Source: G965199725 sp965199725
Lineage (GTDB): Bacteria; Pseudomonadota; Gammaproteobacteria; Nitrosococcales; Methylophagaceae
Length of the DNA: 64,000 nt
Direction: 5' to 3'
NCBI GenBank assembly: GCA_965199725.1
Contig: OZ241321.1
Span: forward strand, 1,116,001 to 1,180,000
Shown here: one piece after another, positions 52,372 to 61,327 of the stretch
Numbering within the stretch: the stretch's first letter is position 1
How the letters are laid out: each line of letters opens with the position of its first letter
The notes under the pieces: generated by a model
Told to the model about the DNA's origin: nothing
Seen by the model: only the letters and a program-made list of their open reading frames with translations
Database searches by the model: none
Translations under genes and position numbers: made by a program

Positions 52372-53187
52372 ATGAGCAGACAAACACAAGCACCTAACAC
52401 GATAGCTGTTGCAAAGAATGGCACTGCTATTGGTATAGCTATTTGCACGCTAACCGCATCAGCAGGGGCGATTCAGTTATTCCCTGCTGGTGAGTTTGGT
52501 GCTACTGATGGCAGAGGGCCATGGCGGTTAGGTGAAGCCACTGCTAAAGCACTTATTGATAAAGTAAAAGCAAGAGCAAATGACTTAGTGGTTGATTATG
52601 AACATCAATCAATTCTATCTAAAGACAATGGCATGCCCGCTCCTGCTGCGGGCTGGATTAAAAGTGATTCATTACGCTTTGAGATGGATAAGGGCTTATT
52701 TGCTGATAACCCAAGCTGGACGACAAAAGCTAAAGCGCATATTAAAGAGGGTGAATACAAATATGTCTCCCCTGTTTTTAGTTATAACCCCAAAAGCGGC
52801 AAGATTTTAGATTTACTACATGTTGCCTTAACTAACCATCCTGCATTAGATGGGATGAGTGAAGTCACGCTTGCTGCTGCTACCCGATTTTTAACCCAGA
52901 AGGAAAATATGATGAGCAATGATAAAAAAACACTATTAACTAGCCTAGTGGCTATATCTTCGCTTAGTCTTAAAGAAGATGCCACTGATGACGATGCACT
53001 TGCTGCTATTACAGCACTCACTACCAAAGTCGCTGATTTGGAGAGACAAATTAAAGATAAAGATGAGTCCATTGCCGCAGCTAAAACTACTGCCAGCGAC
53101 AAGGATGACAGCACAGATGGTGATGCAAAAGAAGCAGTGGCCACGGCAACCATTACAGAGGCGGTGTCAACCATGAATCAGTATTAG
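52372..53187 (+). CDS. Mu gpI-like prohead protease with nested scaffold, 3'-truncated
   Basis: 271 codons from the ATG at 52372. The protease part reads AIQLFPAGEFGATDGRG, DLVVDYEHQSILSKDNGMP and APAAGWIKSDSLRFEMDKGL, matching Mu protein I. The C-terminal part (LERQIKDKDESIAAAKTT) is the scaffold coiled coil. An internal start is well formed: AGAAGGAAA then ATGATG at 52909, in frame, like the nested Mu Z gene. The frame ends after AVSTMNQY, where sequence passes in another frame into tail-tube protein, so the scaffold end and head genes are deleted. Confidence 0.8.
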   Translation: MSRQTQAPNTIAVAKNGTAIGIAICTLTASAGAIQLFPAGEFGATDGRGPWRLGEATAKALIDKVKARANDLVVDYEHQSILSKDNGMPAPAAGWIKSDSLRFEMDKGLFADNPSWTTKAKAHIKEGEYKYVSPVFSYNPKSGKILDLLHVALTNHPALDGMSEVTLAAATRFLTQKENMMSNDKKTLLTSLVAISSLSLKEDATDDDALAAITALTTKVADLERQIKDKDESIAAAKTTASDKDDSTDGDAKEAVATATITEAVSTMNQY

Positions 53188-53435
53188 GCGATGATGGCGT
53201 GCATGGCTATAAAGAAACAGTGGTCGCACCCAAAATAGAATGCACCATTAGTCATGATAACAACACCAGTCTTATCAATTTAAGCAAGTTAGCCGATGTG
53301 CCCATTACCTTTGAAACTGATTCAGGCAAAACTTACATTATTGGCGAGGCCTGGATTACTGAATCCCCTGAGCTTAACAGTCAAGAAGGCAGTGTAGCCC
53401 TGACCTTTGAAGGGATGAGTGTGGAGGAGAGTTAA
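53160..53435 (+). pseudogene. Mu gpM-like tail tube protein, C-terminal remnant
   Basis: In the frame after the protease junction: GGVNHESVLGDDGVHGYKET, VVAPKIECTISHDNNTSLIN, then VPITFETDSGKTYIIGEAWI and VALTFEGMSVEES-stop. The GxxGYKExxxxPxIE and LxxGKxYxLxxAW patterns fit Mu-like tail tube proteins. The first ~25 residues of the tube protein, and all major head, tail-terminator and sheath genes normally found between, are missing. A GTG at 53199 could start a shortened product, but this is best seen as a remnant. Confidence 0.7.
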
Positions 53436-53437
53436 AT

Positions 53438-53536
53438 ATGGACTGCGCCCTAGCTGATTTAATTTTTTTATACAACGCGGTTGCGGTCAGCACATTTGGC
53501 GTGCTAGCACTGCTTATATGGCGTGGATTGAAATAA
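53438..53536 (+). CDS. 32-residue single-helix membrane peptide
   Basis: ATG at 53438 with GGAGGAG 8-14 bases upstream. It encodes MDCALADLIFLYNAVAVSTF and then GVLALLIWRGLK, a single hydrophobic helix ending in basic residues. It lies 2 bp after the tail-tube frame and 10 bp before the tail chaperone gene. Similar small membrane proteins are common in phage tail modules; function unknown. Confidence 0.5.
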   Translation: MDCALADLIFLYNAVAVSTFGVLALLIWRGLK

Positions 53537-53546
53537 GGAGAATGAG

Positions 53547-53926
53547 ATGACAGTGACTGAAATAAAACTGGATTATTCAGTGGAATCTAATGGCATGGGG
53601 CTGGATGTCTTAAGCCTGCGCCGCCCACGTATTGGTGACTTGCTTAAAGGCGAAAAAGCCGATGGCAGTGATGCGGCTAAAGAAGTCGCCCTGTTTGCTC
53701 GGCTATGTGACGTAGAGATAAACGTAATTGAAAGCCTAGACATGTCCGACTACCTTAAGTTGCAGGAAGCCTATCAGGGTTTTTTGTCTTAAAGCCGGAT
53801 GATGTTAGAAAGTATTGCATTATCTTGGCAAGCCACACCCATTGGCCATTATCTGAAATGCTTGATATGGAAGTGGCTGAGTTTATCCTTTGGCTTAATA
53901 CGCTTAGCGATATGTCCACCAAATAA
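53547..53926 (+). CDS. Tail assembly chaperone with programmed -1 frameshift (gp41/E-E' type)
   Basis: The zero frame (53547-53792, 81 residues) reads LDYSVESNGMGLDVLSLRRP and ends LQEAYQGFLS. GGGTTTT at 53777-53783 is a perfect X-XXY-YYZ slippery heptamer in the zero frame (CAG GGT TTT TTG). After a -1 slip, the frame continues VLKPDDVRKYCIILAS, HTHWPLSEMLDMEVAEFILW and stops at 53924. The HWPxSExLxMxxxExxxW pattern is typical of the E' extension. Total ~126 residues. Chaperones of this class exist in short and long forms and bind the tape measure. Confidence 0.85.
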
Positions 53927-54263
53927 GAAAGTTTTCCCAGAGGTAGCGGATTTGATAAAAAGCGCCACACACCAAACCCCACAAAATGAATGCCGGGATG
54001 GCGGCGATACAATTTATAACAAAGCCCGCCATAATCATACCAAACCATTCAAGGGAATTGAGGTTAGTCCAATGTTTTTCACTGGACATGACAGCAAGCA
54101 GCGTGCATGCCATCCACATACCAAAGTAGATGCTGCGGGCAATAATGTTTCCCTTGCGATCGCTTTCTTTTATATCCTGATATTCGTCGTCAGATATTTC
54201 TCTGCCATAAGACTCTTCCATACGCGCCCGCTCTATTTCATTCATGTAATCTCTTTCAATCAT
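53904..54263 (-). CDS. Small membrane protein on the opposite strand inside the tail module
   Basis: About 119 residues on the minus strand between the tail chaperone and tape measure. N-terminal part is charged (YMNEIERARMEESYGREISD); two helices follow (SIYFGMWMACTLLAVMSS and MIMAGFVINCIAAIPAFILW). Start may be 54263 or 54245. Its end overlaps the chaperone frameshift extension by 23 bp. Phages often carry such reverse-strand morons for superinfection exclusion or lysogenic conversion; that role is inferred. I recognise no family. Confidence 0.6.
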   Translation of the reverse strand: MIERDYMNEIERARMEESYGREISDDEYQDIKESDRKGNIIARSIYFGMWMACTLLAVMSSEKHWTNLNSLEWFGMIMAGFVINCIAAIPAFILWGLVCGAFYQIRYLWENFLIWWTYR

Positions 54264-54273
54264 AGGCGCTGTC

Positions 54274-55473
54274 ATGGATAAAACCTTAGGCTTAAGTGTA
54301 GTCATTGGTGGCGTCATAGGCAAGTCTTATTTTAAAGCCACGCAAACCGCGCGTGAGCGCAGTGAGATGTTGGGTAATACCTGGCGCGATACGAATAAAA
54401 AGTTAGCCGCCACTGGTGATGTTATTAAATATAAGAAAGTCTTGCACGATCTTAAAGCGAAGCAACAAGGGCTTGGGCATTCCAGTGAGCGATTAGAAAG
54501 AGGTATTAAAGACGTAGAGCAGCGTTACAAAAAAGCAAAGCGTGCGGCTTATGGCTATGGCATCACCATTAACACTGTTGCCAAAGAACATAAACGCTTA
54601 AACACAGTATTAAGAAGAACGGAGATCGCCCAAAATAGCTTAGCAGGCAAACAAAGAGCGCGGGCAAGATTAGGCGAACTGCGCGGCAAAACACTAGGCT
54701 TGATGGGTGCTGCTTATGGCTTTGGACGGATGGCAGGCAGTGCGATGAATTTAGAAGAGCAAGGATTATATTTACGCACAGTGATCAATGCTCAAGACGG
54801 CGATCGTGATGCCGCCGTAGGCAGGTCATTAAAAAATGCCAGGCAGTTTGCTAAAACTAGCCTAGCATCAGAATCGGAAGTGTTGGATATTGAGTACGCA
54901 TTAAACAGCGCCAACTTAGAGGAAGAAACCGCAAGAGCAGGCACAGAGCTAGTGCATAAATTAGCTAAAGTAACAAGAGGTCTGCCCAGTCAGGTGGGTG
55001 AAATCTTTGGCATTACTTTTAATAATATGGGCAAAAGCATTGAAGGCAATATTGCGCAAAAAATGCAGGTAATTGGTAATGTGCTTGCCAAAACCCAGTT
55101 TAAGTTTCAGATCAGAGACTTTGGCCAGCTAGGGGAATCCTTAAAATATGCGGCCGCCAGCGCCTCCAGTGCCAAACTATCATTAGCACAAACAGCAACC
55201 GTGATTGGTCAGCTAAATACGGCGGGATTACAAGGATCAATGGCAGGGACCGCGTTTGCAGCGGTGATGCGTAACTTAACCAAAGCCTCACAAAAATTAA
55301 ATTTTGAAATAGTGCGCGACGAAAAAGGAGAGCTTGATCTGATTGCTACTATGGATAACCTACAAGCAAGGCTTGAAGGTATGAGTACTGATAAGCGAGA
55401 TCATGTGTTGCAGGGCTTGTTTAGAGATGAAGGCAAACGTGGTATCGTGCCCCTGCTTGATAGCTGCCCATAA
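54274..55473 (+). CDS. Phage tail tape measure protein, 3'-truncated
   Basis: 399 codons. N-terminal coiled-coil repeats (KLAATGDVIKYKKVLHDLKA; SERLERGIKDVEQRYKKAKR) are followed by the TMP core: MAGSAMNLEEQGLYLRTVI, LKYAAASASSAKLSLAQTAT, LNTAGLQGSMAGTAFAAVMR. The frame stops soon after GIVPLLDSCP, whereas homologues continue for several hundred residues with membrane segments. The truncation is the right border of the phage remnant; res sequence resumes within ~110 bp. Tape measures set tail length and aid DNA entry. Confidence 0.82.
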   Translation: MDKTLGLSVVIGGVIGKSYFKATQTARERSEMLGNTWRDTNKKLAATGDVIKYKKVLHDLKAKQQGLGHSSERLERGIKDVEQRYKKAKRAAYGYGITINTVAKEHKRLNTVLRRTEIAQNSLAGKQRARARLGELRGKTLGLMGAAYGFGRMAGSAMNLEEQGLYLRTVINAQDGDRDAAVGRSLKNARQFAKTSLASESEVLDIEYALNSANLEEETARAGTELVHKLAKVTRGLPSQVGEIFGITFNNMGKSIEGNIAQKMQVIGNVLAKTQFKFQIRDFGQLGESLKYAAASASSAKLSLAQTATVIGQLNTAGLQGSMAGTAFAAVMRNLTKASQKLNFEIVRDEKGELDLIATMDNLQARLEGMSTDKRDHVLQGLFRDEGKRGIVPLLDSCP

Positions 55474-55519
55474 AAACATGATGTCTTTTTATTTTTAGTG
55501 ACTTACAAGGCAAAGAAAT

Positions 55520-56872
55520 ATGATGAATAATTTGTATAGCCTGAAAGCTACGCAAACAATTTTGTGTAGCGTAAAATTAAAAAAAGGAGAACGTGTACAT
55601 GATAAAAGCATCAATCGTCTGACAGTCGTTGCTAATGAATCCTATGAGGATTTTGCTAGGTCGCTACAAAACGAGTTTGAACAAGATGCTGGCATCCGCT
55701 TTGGCATACTTAAACCAATATGCTTTGCCAACATTATGCGTGACCAAAATGGAAGTGAGGTAGTTCTTGGACAAGAGACATCAAAAGCGATATGGAATAA
55801 TTTATTGGTAGCCGGTTATATCAATGAATCAGGTGAAATACAAAATAGCTTTGATCCTAACAACCCTAATTTTGATCTTAAAATTGATGAGCAATATGCG
55901 GGTATTAAATCTGCTATTATTGATGAAATACAGCGATACATTTTCAAGCATCGTGTAGTCAATGTGCGCGATCGGCAACGTCTCCAATTTAATAAGCAAG
56001 TGTCACTTAGCCCTGAATTTGTAGCTTTGTGGGATAAAATTAAATACCGCACCCGTTACCGCGTTACATTTGATACTAATGATCTGATTAAACATGCGGT
56101 AAAACGCATCAAGGCACTGGATAAAGTGAAACCAGTAAAGATTGCCGTGACAAAGGTAGAGGTTGAACTATCAGAGGCTGGCATTAGCACAGATCGTAGG
56201 CGGGAGGAAAAAACTTATCAGACTGGCAGTATCAACGTTTTGCCAGATTTACTTGCCTACTTGCAGAAAGAAACTGAGCTTACCCGTCATACGCTGGTGG
56301 AGATATTGCAACAATCGGGCAAAGAGGACGATGATGATTATTTAGCAGAGTTTAAACTTAACCCTCAACAGTTTATGACCGCTATTGCAAAGGAAGTAAC
56401 CAGTGCATTGCATGATCTGATGTTGGAGGGCATTCAGTATGAAAAGATTGCTAACCATTATTGGGAGATGAGCCGCATAGAACAAGAGACTGAAGAAGGT
56501 ATAGTACGCTATTTGAGCAGTCTTTATAAGGTGCAAAACCAAGAAAAAAGCCTGTTTGATAGGATTGAATTTGATTCCGAAGTAGAAAAGCAATTTGCCC
56601 AGGATCTAGATAATAACGAGCATGTTCGTTTATTTGTGAAACTACCTAATTGGTTTAAGATTGATACACCTATAGGACCATATAATCCTGATTGGGCGTT
56701 TGTAACAAAGCGCGATAAAAAACTCTATTTTGTGCGTGAAACTAAAAGCACCAAAGATAAGGAAGCGTTACGTATTAGAGAAAAACAAAAAATTGCTTGT
56801 GGCAAAAGCCATTTTGACACGATTGGCGTAGATTATGAGGTAGTCACAAAGCTGTCCGAAGTCAGTTTTTAA
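55520..56872 (+). pseudogene. Type III restriction endonuclease Res, C-terminal fragment
   Basis: 450 codons. Homology starts about residue 23: GERVHDKSINRLTVVANESY continues EDFARSLQNEF, a Res pattern that normally follows the helicase motif VI. The nuclease domain at the end has NPDWAFVTKRDKKLYFVRET with KSTKDKEALR (PD...ExK core). The N-terminal ~500-residue DEAD/H helicase is absent, and residues 1-22 are not Res-like. With the truncated mod (44471), it is the second half of a mod-res pair broken by the prophage. Restriction activity is not expected. Confidence 0.85.
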
Positions 56873-56942
56873 TATACGATAACCTTGCTGATAATTGTGA
56901 GTGCTAGCAAACCGGAATTGGTAGCGGGATGTGATAATTTCT

Positions 56943-58142
56943 CTAGCTTGAATGATTGAAGATATCAGGGTGCGTCAAGCGCCGCTTAGAGGCCTGCCGC
57001 ATAAAAAAGGTTTTTAGCAATGTTGACTGATTAACGCTGTTAAGGCCTCGTTGTCTCATCCAACGAATGGGCGCCCAAGTGCTGTTGAACGTGTATTTAA
57101 AGGCATCCATGGTTATTTGCATAATCAGGTTGTCACCTCTGCGCCTGCGCTGATATTTTTTTAAGGTATGTAGGCTGCCTATCTGCCGCCCTTTTTGCTG
57201 GGCAGTGAGAACAATTTCAGCAAGGGTAGCGGCATCCAGTAAGCCGATATTAACGCCTTGGCCTGCCAATGGATGAATAGCGTGCGCAGCATCACCTACC
57301 AGCGCAAATCTGTCTTTAACATAGCAATCAGCGTGATGCGATGTAAGCGGGAAACAGGCACGTTCGCTCACCGCAAGGCTCGCACCCAGTTTGTTATCAA
57401 AAGCCGCATCCAGTTTATTTTTAAAACTATCATCATCAAGCTTAATCAGTAAGTCAGCTTCTTGTGATATGCTAGACCAAACAACGGCGCATGTGTGTGG
57501 GTCTGATAATGGTAGCAAAGCTAGCGGGCCGCCAGGTAAAAAATGTTGCCAGGCAGTATTTTGATGCGGTTTTTCGGTGGTGACAGTGCACACAACAGCA
57601 GATTGCTTATAATCCTGACTGTGTAAGCTAATATCAGCCCATTTGCGTAGCGGTGACTGGGCGCCATCAGCAGCGATAATTAAGTCGGCAGTGATTGTTT
57701 GACCATCGGCTAGCTCAAGAACATTACCGTTAAATGCGATGGCTTTGTTGGGGCATAACAGTTTAATATTATCTAGCTCCTGACAACGCTGTAGAGAGGC
57801 CTGTTGCAGGTGACAGTTTTCAATAATGTAACCCAGTAATGGCGCATTAATATCAGCGCTATCAAAATGGAGTATGCTATCTACTGTTTCCCATACTTTC
57901 ATATCAGAAAAGTGCCCGATCCGCTCACTGATAAGGTATTGCCAAATAGATAAAGTTGTTAGTAGATATTTACTGACAGGCGTTAAAGCGCTAACGCGCG
58001 AATCAGCAGGATCATCTGCGCTTATTGTTGGTATGTTGTGCGCTTCAATTAACGCAATGTTTAATGCTTGTCGCTTGCTTAGGGCAACAGCTAAGGTGGC
58101 GCCTACCATGCTGCCACCAACGATAATGATGTCGTAATGCAT
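56943..58142 (-). CDS. ubiI: UbiH/UbiF/UbiI-family FAD monooxygenase (UbiI/VisC position)
   Basis: 399 residues. FAD motif IIIVGGSMVGATLAVALSKR at the N-terminus, then LIIAADGAQSPLRKWA (DG motif) and RFALVGDAAHAIHPLAGQGV (GDxxH...PxxGQG) near residue 290. Members hydroxylate the ubiquinone ring. It overlaps neither neighbour but lies 2 bp from ubiH, in the same order as E. coli ubiI-ubiH-pepP-ygfB (leftward). Assignment to UbiI rather than UbiF or UbiM rests mostly on gene order. Its upstream (56873-56942) separates it from the res fragment. Confidence 0.88.
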   Translation of the reverse strand: MHYDIIIVGGSMVGATLAVALSKRQALNIALIEAHNIPTISADDPADSRVSALTPVSKYLLTTLSIWQYLISERIGHFSDMKVWETVDSILHFDSADINAPLLGYIIENCHLQQASLQRCQELDNIKLLCPNKAIAFNGNVLELADGQTITADLIIAADGAQSPLRKWADISLHSQDYKQSAVVCTVTTEKPHQNTAWQHFLPGGPLALLPLSDPHTCAVVWSSISQEADLLIKLDDDSFKNKLDAAFDNKLGASLAVSERACFPLTSHHADCYVKDRFALVGDAAHAIHPLAGQGVNIGLLDAATLAEIVLTAQQKGRQIGSLHTLKKYQRRRRGDNLIMQITMDAFKYTFNSTWAPIRWMRQRGLNSVNQSTLLKTFFMRQASKRRLTHPDIFNHSS

Positions 58143-58144
58143 GG

Positions 58145-59350
58145 TTACAAAGGCAAGCTTTTGTCCAATGTTATCTGTCTGCTGCCTAAGCCCATACTGT
58201 TTTTACTTATCCAGTGCTTGACTGGGGGTAGTATATTAACAAGCGCCAGACCAGCGCCGCGTATAGATCCAAGTAGCGGATTGCTGTTGCTAAATAGATT
58301 AACCAGTATTTGCGTCCCCTTAATAACGCATGCCTGATCCTGCTGCTGCTGCTTTTGGTAGCGATGCAAAAGATGCGGATTGCCGCAGTCAATCGGCGCC
58401 TTACCAAGAGCATCAGTCAACGCTACAACATCCCGTAAGCTTAAGTTAAAACTCTGACCGGCAATAGGATGCAGACTATGGGCCGCATTGCCAACCAGAA
58501 CGACACGCCGCTTAAATACCTGTTCAGCCTGCATAAGTTTAAGTGGATAGCTTTGTCTTTGTTTAACTTGCATGAACTTACCCAGTCGGTAGCCAAAATG
58601 ATCTTGTAATTTAGCTAAAAAGATCTCGTCAGGTAGGGTTAGAATATCAACTTCATCACCAGTTTTTACCGTCCATACTAGGCTGGATTCATTATTATTT
58701 GCCAGTGGTAAAAATGCAATTGGCCCGCTGTTGGTAAATCGTTCAAAGGCGCAACCATAATGGGGATGTTGTGTATTGATGATGGCAGTAATGGCTGTTT
58801 GTTGATAATCGTGTACTGATGCGCCTAATCCTAATAAATGACGAACGGTTGACTGGGCGCCATCGGCGGCAACGATGAGCTTAGCGGATAGTTTTTGATT
58901 ATCGTCTAATGTAATTGTCACCTTTTCTGTTTGTTGGGATAATGCAGTGACCCTGTTGGGGCAAAACAGTTGCACACTGCTTTGCTTGGGCAATGCTTGA
59001 TTAAGTACCTTGCCCAGCGCACGGGCGGTAATAACTTGCCCCAGTGCAGGTACATTTTCTTGTTTTGCTGACAGGCGAATAATACCAAAATGACCACGAT
59101 CAGATATATGAATATCGTTAATGGCAGTGCAATGCGCGCTCAACATTGACCATATACCCATAGCGGTAAAAATGCGTTGTGAGCCATAGGAAAGCGCAAT
59201 ACCGCGGTCATTGTAGCCGGGTTTTTCTGCTGAATCAGATGGATGGGCTTCAATAACAGCTATATTGAGAGAGGTATTTTTCAGTGCCAGTGCTAGGCTT
59301 GCCCCCACCATGCCCCCACCAACGATAATAATGTCAATATTGGTCGCCAT
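58145..59350 (-). CDS. ubiH: 2-octaprenyl-6-methoxyphenol hydroxylase UbiH
   Basis: 401 residues. FAD motif IIIVGGGMVGASLALALKNT, DG motif LIVAADGAQSTVRHLLG, and the UbiH-type motif VVLVGNAAHSLHPIAGQSFN followed by LSLRDVVAL near residue 290. The GNAAHxLHPIAGQ signature (Asn in place of Asp) is characteristic of UbiH. It adds the C4 hydroxyl in ubiquinone synthesis on the inner membrane. It lies between ubiI (2 bp) and pepP (5 bp). Confidence 0.93.
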   Translation of the reverse strand: MATNIDIIIVGGGMVGASLALALKNTSLNIAVIEAHPSDSAEKPGYNDRGIALSYGSQRIFTAMGIWSMLSAHCTAINDIHISDRGHFGIIRLSAKQENVPALGQVITARALGKVLNQALPKQSSVQLFCPNRVTALSQQTEKVTITLDDNQKLSAKLIVAADGAQSTVRHLLGLGASVHDYQQTAITAIINTQHPHYGCAFERFTNSGPIAFLPLANNNESSLVWTVKTGDEVDILTLPDEIFLAKLQDHFGYRLGKFMQVKQRQSYPLKLMQAEQVFKRRVVLVGNAAHSLHPIAGQSFNLSLRDVVALTDALGKAPIDCGNPHLLHRYQKQQQQDQACVIKGTQILVNLFSNSNPLLGSIRGAGLALVNILPPVKHWISKNSMGLGSRQITLDKSLPL

Positions 59351-59355
59351 GATAA

Positions 59356-60669
59356 CTATTGGGTTGTTGCCATCAGTGCTTCAATTTCGTCAATTTCTTT
59401 TGGCGCTGATTTTGATAAAATGTCATGCCCAGTCTTGGTAACCAGTACATCGTCTTCAATACGAATAGCAGTGAAATACCATTTTTTATCAACAGAGGCA
59501 GGATCACGTATGTAAATTCCCGGTTCAATTGTAAGCACCATACCTGGCTCCAGTGAACGCCATTTTCCCATTACTTTGTAATCACCCGCATCATGGACAT
59601 CCATGCCTAGCCAATGGCCGGTTCGGTGCATATAAAAATGGCGATATGCTTCTTTTTTTACTAGGGTTTCCAGTTTGCCTTCTATTAACCCCAGCGCTAA
59701 TAAGCCCTCAGTGATAACATGAACAGCAGCTTCATGTGGTTGATTCCAGTGATTGCCAGGTTTAACCGCAGCAATTGCGGCTTTTTGTGCATTTAACACG
59801 ATAGTGTAAAGCGCCTTTTGGCTGGCTGTAAATTTGCCGTTGACAGGAAAAGTGCGGGTAATGTCGGCGGCATAATAGTCGTATTCGGCACCTGCATCAA
59901 TCAACACTAGGTCATGGTTTTTCAGCTTATGATTATTATCAGTATAGTGCAATATACAAGCATTTTCACCACCACCAACGATAGACGGATAGGCTGGCAT
60001 GCGACAATTATTTTGCATAAATTCATGTATTATTTCTGCTTCAAGCTGATATTCCCATGTGTTTGGCCGAACAAACTGCATAGCACGAATATGGGCACGG
60101 GCAGAGACCTCAGCTGCATGGCGCATCGCCTTGATTTCATGACTGCTTTTGAATAAGCGTAATTCATTCAGGCAGTGCTCTAATGCAATAATTTCATTAG
60201 GTGTATGGACACTGTGTTGTGCTGTTGTGCGTAGCTGATTTAGCCAGCTTGTCATGCGTCTGTCAAAATCATGATGTGTGCCCATGGAGTAATAGATTTG
60301 CTTTTTGTCTTCCAATAGCCTTGGTAAAATATCGTCAAGATCAGCGTAAGGGTAAGCATCATCAGCATCATAATTGTTGATAGCCCCTTGTTGTCCTGCG
60401 CGCATACCATTCCACATTTCTTTGTCAGGATCACGATCACGGCAAAATAACAGGTACTCACCATGATGGCGTTGCTCGGTCACGATGACGATAACCGATT
60501 CTGGTTCATCAAAACCGCTAAGATAATAAAAATTACTGTCGCTACGATAATGGTAATTAACGTCACGGTTACGAATACTGACTTTTGCATTGGGTAAAAC
60601 AGCAATGCTGTTTGGCTCCATCATGTCAATGAACTGTTGCCGACGTTGGCTAAATTCCTGTTTTATCAT
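59356..60669 (-). CDS. pepP: Xaa-Pro aminopeptidase PepP
   Basis: 437 residues, a pita-bread (M24) dimanganese peptidase. N-terminal domain begins FSQRRQQFIDMMEPNSIAVL. Metal ligands: Asp in LVLIDAGAEYDYYAADITRT, His in MHRTGHWLGMDVHD, Glu in GMVLTIEPGIY and Glu in TAIRIEDDVLVT. It cleaves N-terminal residues before proline. In E. coli it also precedes ubiH in an operon. It is 5 bp after ygfB. Confidence 0.96.
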   Translation of the reverse strand: MIKQEFSQRRQQFIDMMEPNSIAVLPNAKVSIRNRDVNYHYRSDSNFYYLSGFDEPESVIVIVTEQRHHGEYLLFCRDRDPDKEMWNGMRAGQQGAINNYDADDAYPYADLDDILPRLLEDKKQIYYSMGTHHDFDRRMTSWLNQLRTTAQHSVHTPNEIIALEHCLNELRLFKSSHEIKAMRHAAEVSARAHIRAMQFVRPNTWEYQLEAEIIHEFMQNNCRMPAYPSIVGGGENACILHYTDNNHKLKNHDLVLIDAGAEYDYYAADITRTFPVNGKFTASQKALYTIVLNAQKAAIAAVKPGNHWNQPHEAAVHVITEGLLALGLIEGKLETLVKKEAYRHFYMHRTGHWLGMDVHDAGDYKVMGKWRSLEPGMVLTIEPGIYIRDPASVDKKWYFTAIRIEDDVLVTKTGHDILSKSAPKEIDEIEALMATTQ

Positions 60670-60674
60670 GTTTA

Positions 60675-61235
60675 TTAATGTCTGGTTATGCCGTCGCCCA
60701 TATTGGTATGCCTTACAGAGGCTTGTAATTCACCATAAATTAAAAACAGTCCCATACGTATATATTCTGTCAGCTCAGCAAAATGGTTTTCGTTTTCTTC
60801 AGTGTTTACCAGATTATCGTCAGCTATTTGACTGATACTGATAATGTCATTGATGTATTCTTTAGTTTCAGCTGATAGCGGGGTGTCATCAGTCAAACCA
60901 GATGCACCTAAGCCAAAAATCAGTCCTTGACACCAGTGTGCCAGTGCTAGTAACCGAGAACTAAGTGAGGCATTATCATTGGGAATTGCAAGTTGCAGAT
61001 CAAGATCCGGACTTTCCAGTGATTGCGCCGTTTGATCAAAGAGCGCAATTAAATTACGTGCTTCGTTTTCGTCAGGATTAAAATCTTCAAATAACCCGTT
61101 ATACCAGGACATACGGTCTGCCTCAGAGGTCAGGCATAGTAAGCCGCATAATGCACCTTGCAATTCAGCGATACTAGTTTGGCTGTCACTTCCAATATTG
61201 CTGGTAGAGAGTGATGGAAAATATAATTCGGACAT
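60675..61235 (-). CDS. ygfB: UPF0149 (YgfB) family protein
   Basis: 186 residues, acidic and mostly helical. The family pattern is seen in SIAELQGALCGLLCLTSE near the N-terminus, RLLALAHWCQGLIFGLGASG near residue 100, and the C-terminal YIRMGLFLIYGEL. It leads the ygfB-pepP-ubiH-ubiI operon. YgfB of Pseudomonas influences beta-lactam resistance gene expression; function here is not determined by the sequence. It diverges from the zapA pair by ~90 bp. Confidence 0.92.
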   Translation of the reverse strand: MSELYFPSLSTSNIGSDSQTSIAELQGALCGLLCLTSEADRMSWYNGLFEDFNPDENEARNLIALFDQTAQSLESPDLDLQLAIPNDNASLSSRLLALAHWCQGLIFGLGASGLTDDTPLSAETKEYINDIISISQIADDNLVNTEENENHFAELTEYIRMGLFLIYGELQASVRHTNMGDGITRH

Positions 61236-61327
61236 GTAAATAACCTAAAAAATATTAAGACAATTATTGACCCTATTAGTAGAGTGTGCATATATTAACT
61301 ACTATTTTCGCACAGTTACTATTATCA

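Noticed and set aside
44471..56872. Intact prophage
   Set aside because: Transposase, terminase, portal, major head, sheath, baseplate and lysis genes are absent and several remaining genes are truncated.
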